NCBI GenBank assembly: GCA_910585795.1
Contig: CAJUFV010000116.1
Span: 1 to 7,085, forward strand
Origin: an uncultured Clostridia bacterium
GTDB taxonomy: Bacteria; Bacillota; Clostridia; UBA1381
DNA: 7,085 bases
Reading direction: 5' to 3'
How positions within the stretch are numbered: position 1 is the stretch's first letter; every line of letters begins with the position of its first letter. Under the pieces are notes generated by a model. That model was not told the origin of the DNA, searched no databases, and saw nothing but the letters and a program-made list of their open reading frames with translations. This document shows positions 5,504 through 7,085 of this stretch, in pieces. The position numbers and the translations under genes are program-made.

Positions 5504-6256
5504 TTAGACCTCCTTGACAATCTTTATCAGACACGCCCTTACCATTGTTCCGCTCTCCTTAAATGCTCCTTCGGGTAAATCCTCAACCATTGCGAAATGT
5601 TCTTCGAGAAACCCTCTGAATTTGAGCAATTTTTCGTTTGTGCGGAAAAACGGCGATTTACTTACCACCGAAACCATTATGCCGCCTTTTTTCAAAACTG
5701 CAAATGCCTTGTAAATGTGGTCTATGTCCTGCTGACGTGAGAATGGAGGGTTCATTACAATTCTGTCCCAACGCTCGCAATTCTCATCAAATTCCAAGAA
5801 GTCTTTTCCGACATATGTAGCATACGGCTTACTTTCAAGATATTTTCCCATAGCCTCATTCAAGTCAATGCCGTATAATTCGCCCGGCTTACGCTCCCAA
5901 GCCACATCTGCTAAATCGCCCTTGCCGACAGATGGCTCAAGTACAAAACTTGTAGGCTCGATTTCCGCTAAATCGCAAATACGCTCTGCAACCGCTCGCG
6001 GTGTCGGGAAAAACTGAAATTCTTTCTTCGTGTCCGTAAATTCGCCTGTCAAAATCACATTGTCGAGAGCGTCCTGCGGGCAATAATCGAATATGTGTCC
6101 CTTTTCTTTTCTGTTCCATTTGCCGCCAAGTGCCTCCAAGACTTTATTTGTTGCAACATAATCGGCTCTGTCGAGCTGATAGTCGGGCAAATAGAGAATG
6201 TTTCCCTCAACTCGACAATTTCCCAAAATGTCAAGCACTGTATCGTTAATTTTCAT
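5504..6256 (-). CDS. Adenine-type (NPPF) SAM-dependent DNA methyltransferase
   Basis: A 250-residue protein. Residues 1-75 form an N-terminal module (VEGNILYLPDYQLDR; EALGGKWNRKEKGHIF). The Rossmann methyltransferase domain follows, with FFPTPRAVAERI (82-93, motif X), VLEPSVGKGDLA (105-116, motif I glycine loop), YGIDLNE (128-134, acidic SAM contact Asp131), GKDFLEFD (150-157, motif III) and catalytic NPPF (169-172, motif IV), as in N6-adenine enzymes of the gamma/TaqI type. There is no separate target-recognition domain of type I/II size, so specificity may be low or supplied by the accessory module or a partner. The start is ATG 6256-6254: GGAG at 6269-6266 stands 9 bases upstream, whereas the in-frame TTG at 6271 overlaps that SD. 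Such orphan methyltransferases are common in phage replication cassettes; modification of phage DNA against host restriction is the likely role. Confidence 0.92.
   Translation of the reverse strand: MKINDTVLDILGNCRVEGNILYLPDYQLDRADYVATNKVLEALGGKWNRKEKGHIFDYCPQDALDNVILTGEFTDTKKEFQFFPTPRAVAERICDLAEIEPTSFVLEPSVGKGDLADVAWERKPGELYGIDLNEAMGKYLESKPYATYVGKDFLEFDENCERWDRIVMNPPFSRQQDIDHIYKAFAVLKKGGIMVSVVSKSPFFRTNEKLLKFRGFLEEHFAMVEDLPEGAFKESGTMVRACLIKIVKEV
5508..5515 (-). promoter_or_regulatory. Shine-Dalgarno AAGGAGGT supporting a GTG start
   Basis: A near-perfect anti-16S match 7 bases before GTG 5500, encoded by the Lys-Glu-Val end of the methyltransferase gene. It supports a GTG start for the 260-residue protein. 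Confidence 0.8.
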
Positions 6257-6265
6257 AGCCAATCG

Positions 6266-6269
6266 CTCC
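6266..6269 (-). promoter_or_regulatory. Shine-Dalgarno GGAG for the NPPF methyltransferase
   Basis: GGAG 9 bases before ATG 6256, in the 22-base gap after ssb. It overlaps the alternative TTG start at 6271 and so makes that start unlikely. Confidence 0.7.
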
Positions 6270-6278
6270 AATCGTTAT

Positions 6279-6626
6279 TTATTTTTCAAAATTCAAAATC
6301 TCAGGCAGAAATTCATCATTGAGCGGATTGCTCTGTTTTTTGCTCAAATCAACGCTTTCTACCAAAACCGCCGTTTCTATCTCGCATTTTTCGATTTGGG
6401 TTTTATGGATTTTTGTCTTAATGCTTCCTGTAACGCCTATCTGTTCGCCTCTGTTAAAATCAGCCACAGCCTCCGCATTTCTGCCCGAAGCAATAATCGG
6501 GACAACATCAGGCACATTCCCACGACGGTTTATTGCGACCATTGCGGAGCATTGGAGCGTTCCGCTCATATCAACGTGTATTTCAGGCTGTTGTGCCACC
6601 CAGCCAATGATATTTACTTTGTTCAT
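6279..6626 (-). CDS. ssb: Short single-stranded DNA-binding protein (SSB)
   Basis: A 115-residue OB-fold protein of the SSB family: MNKVNIIGWVAQQPEI (1-16) is the typical first strand and turn, CSAMVAINRRGN (26-37) the second, followed by VVPIIASGRNAEAVADFNRGEQIGVTGSIK (41-70), the 'A-x-G-x-x-A-E...-GxxIxVxGxI' core seen in SSBs. It would coat single-stranded DNA at the phage fork or during recombination. Unlike chromosomal SSBs (about 160-180 residues with a disordered linker and acidic tip D-D-D-I-P-F), it ends shortly after the OB core with NDEFLPEILNFEK, so the usual protein-docking tip is absent or degenerate. Start ATG 6626 has AGGAGG (6637-6632) 5 bases upstream. The gene lies 17 bases after the DnaD-domain gene and 22 bases before the methyltransferase. 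Confidence 0.88.
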   Translation of the reverse strand: MNKVNIIGWVAQQPEIHVDMSGTLQCSAMVAINRRGNVPDVVPIIASGRNAEAVADFNRGEQIGVTGSIKTKIHKTQIEKCEIETAVLVESVDLSKKQSNPLNDEFLPEILNFEK

Positions 6627-6643
6627 ATCTGCCTCCTGTGTTT

Positions 6644-7085
6644 CTAAAATCCGTTCTTTGATAAATCTCTCTCTACGTCAAAATTCTCGCAATCATCAGC
6701 AGTTTTTAAGCCTCGTCTGCGTAAATTATCTAATACGCCTGTTATGTACCCCCAGTTGCGATTGCCGGAAGCAGAAGCCTGAGAAAAAGCATACTCCAAA
6801 ATGTCCTGTCTATCTTTGTCAAGCCACATTTCCCACGTTCCGTTAGGCAGTCGCTCTGAACGCCTTACGACCTCGAAAACCTTTAGAACATCTTGCTTGG
6901 ACGGTTTATGCGTAAAGTATTTATCAAAAAGTTGTGTAGTGAAATCCTGCGCCTCTCGCTTAATATCTTCCGTTATGCCGAAATAGCTGTTAATTTCAGG
7001 GAGAAAATCTGAAAGCGAGTTATCCACGCTCGGATTGTTTTCGTGCGCGCGCGCATTTACATCATCATCACCACAAAAAGAATTA
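6644..7085 (-). CDS. DnaD-domain phage replication protein, C-terminal part; 5' end beyond the right edge
   Basis: The frame is open from the right edge to a TAG at 6646-6644, giving the last 146 residues. A GTG at 7027-7025 could be read as a start, but the same frame continues upstream through FCGDDDVNARAHENNPSV without a stop and no SD precedes the GTG, so the gene is truncated by the window. After an acidic, low-complexity linker, residues coded from about 6995 down (EINSYFGITEDIKREAQDF) and the block YAFSQASASGNRNWGYITGVLDNLRRRG match the helical DnaD/DnaB_2 domain, whose 'Y-I-x-G/x-I-L-x-N' signature contacts DNA. Firmicutes phages use such proteins as replication initiators or helicase-loading partners, usually with an N-terminal winged helix that is not visible here. 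It is followed at once by ssb, the standard order in phage replication modules. Confidence 0.85.
   Translation of the reverse strand, partial: NSFCGDDDVNARAHENNPSVDNSLSDFLPEINSYFGITEDIKREAQDFTTQLFDKYFTHKPSKQDVLKVFEVVRRSERLPNGTWEMWLDKDRQDILEYAFSQASASGNRNWGYITGVLDNLRRRGLKTADDCENFDVERDLSKNGF

Noticed and set aside
5937..6119. Minus-strand 60-codon frame inside the NPPF methyltransferase gene
   Set aside because: It is a frame shadow of conserved methyltransferase sequence (motifs X to I), without independent support.
1..7085. CRISPR array, tRNA or rRNA gene, insertion sequence, attachment site, parS repeats or rho-independent terminator
   Set aside because: No spaced direct repeats, tRNA cloverleaf elements, terminal inverted repeats, transposase motifs, clear long palindromes or hairpin-plus-T-run were seen. 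Gaps between genes are 22 bases or less. Short or imperfect repeats could have been missed by eye.

Overview
All recognisable genes lie on the minus strand and are packed almost without gaps (one-base gaps, 1-17 base overlaps, and intergenic stretches of at most 22 bases). I read it as part of a replication/recombination ('early') cassette of a temperate phage, prophage or related mobile element of a low-to-moderate-GC Firmicute, probably a gut clostridium. The reasons are a DnaD-type replication protein (typical of Firmicutes and their phages), AGGAGG-type ribosome binding sites, and the combination SSB, DNA methyltransferases, DUF5131 (Gp37/Gp68-like), ParB-like protein, RusA and Lar-like protein. 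The host call is inference; no structural phage gene, integrase or attachment site is visible.

Layout in transcription order, from high to low coordinates. (1) C-terminal part of a DnaD-domain replication protein, running off the right edge. (2) A short SSB. (3) An NPPF-type adenine DNA methyltransferase with a small N-terminal accessory module. (4) A 260-residue uncharacterised protein whose C-terminus resembles that accessory module. (5) A DUF5131 protein with a CX3CX2C radical-SAM-like motif. (6) A D12-class (Dam-like) adenine DNA methyltransferase. (7) A ParB/Spo0J-family protein with a long non-canonical C-terminal region and no ParA partner here. (8) A RusA-type Holliday junction resolvase. 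(9) An uncharacterised protein with an exact sliding-clamp-binding pentapeptide (QLSLF) and a very acidic tail. (10) A 90-residue zinc-ribbon protein. (11) A Lar-family restriction-alleviation-like zinc-knuckle protein. (12) The first 110 codons of an unrecognised, AT-rich, Cys-clustered protein, running off the left edge.

Functionally the genes suggest loading of the replication machinery (DnaD, SSB, a possible clamp binder), processing of recombination intermediates (RusA), and DNA marking or restriction avoidance (two methyltransferases, Lar-like protein). The least understood components are the 260-residue protein, DUF5131, the ParB-like protein and the QLSLF protein. No promoter or terminator was identified in the window, so the cassette is probably transcribed from a promoter beyond the right edge. 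Several starts given here (MTase 6256, D12 MTase 3885, RusA 1813, 90-residue protein 800, Lar 528) are later than the longest open frame would suggest, because each has a Shine-Dalgarno sequence correctly placed for the later ATG.
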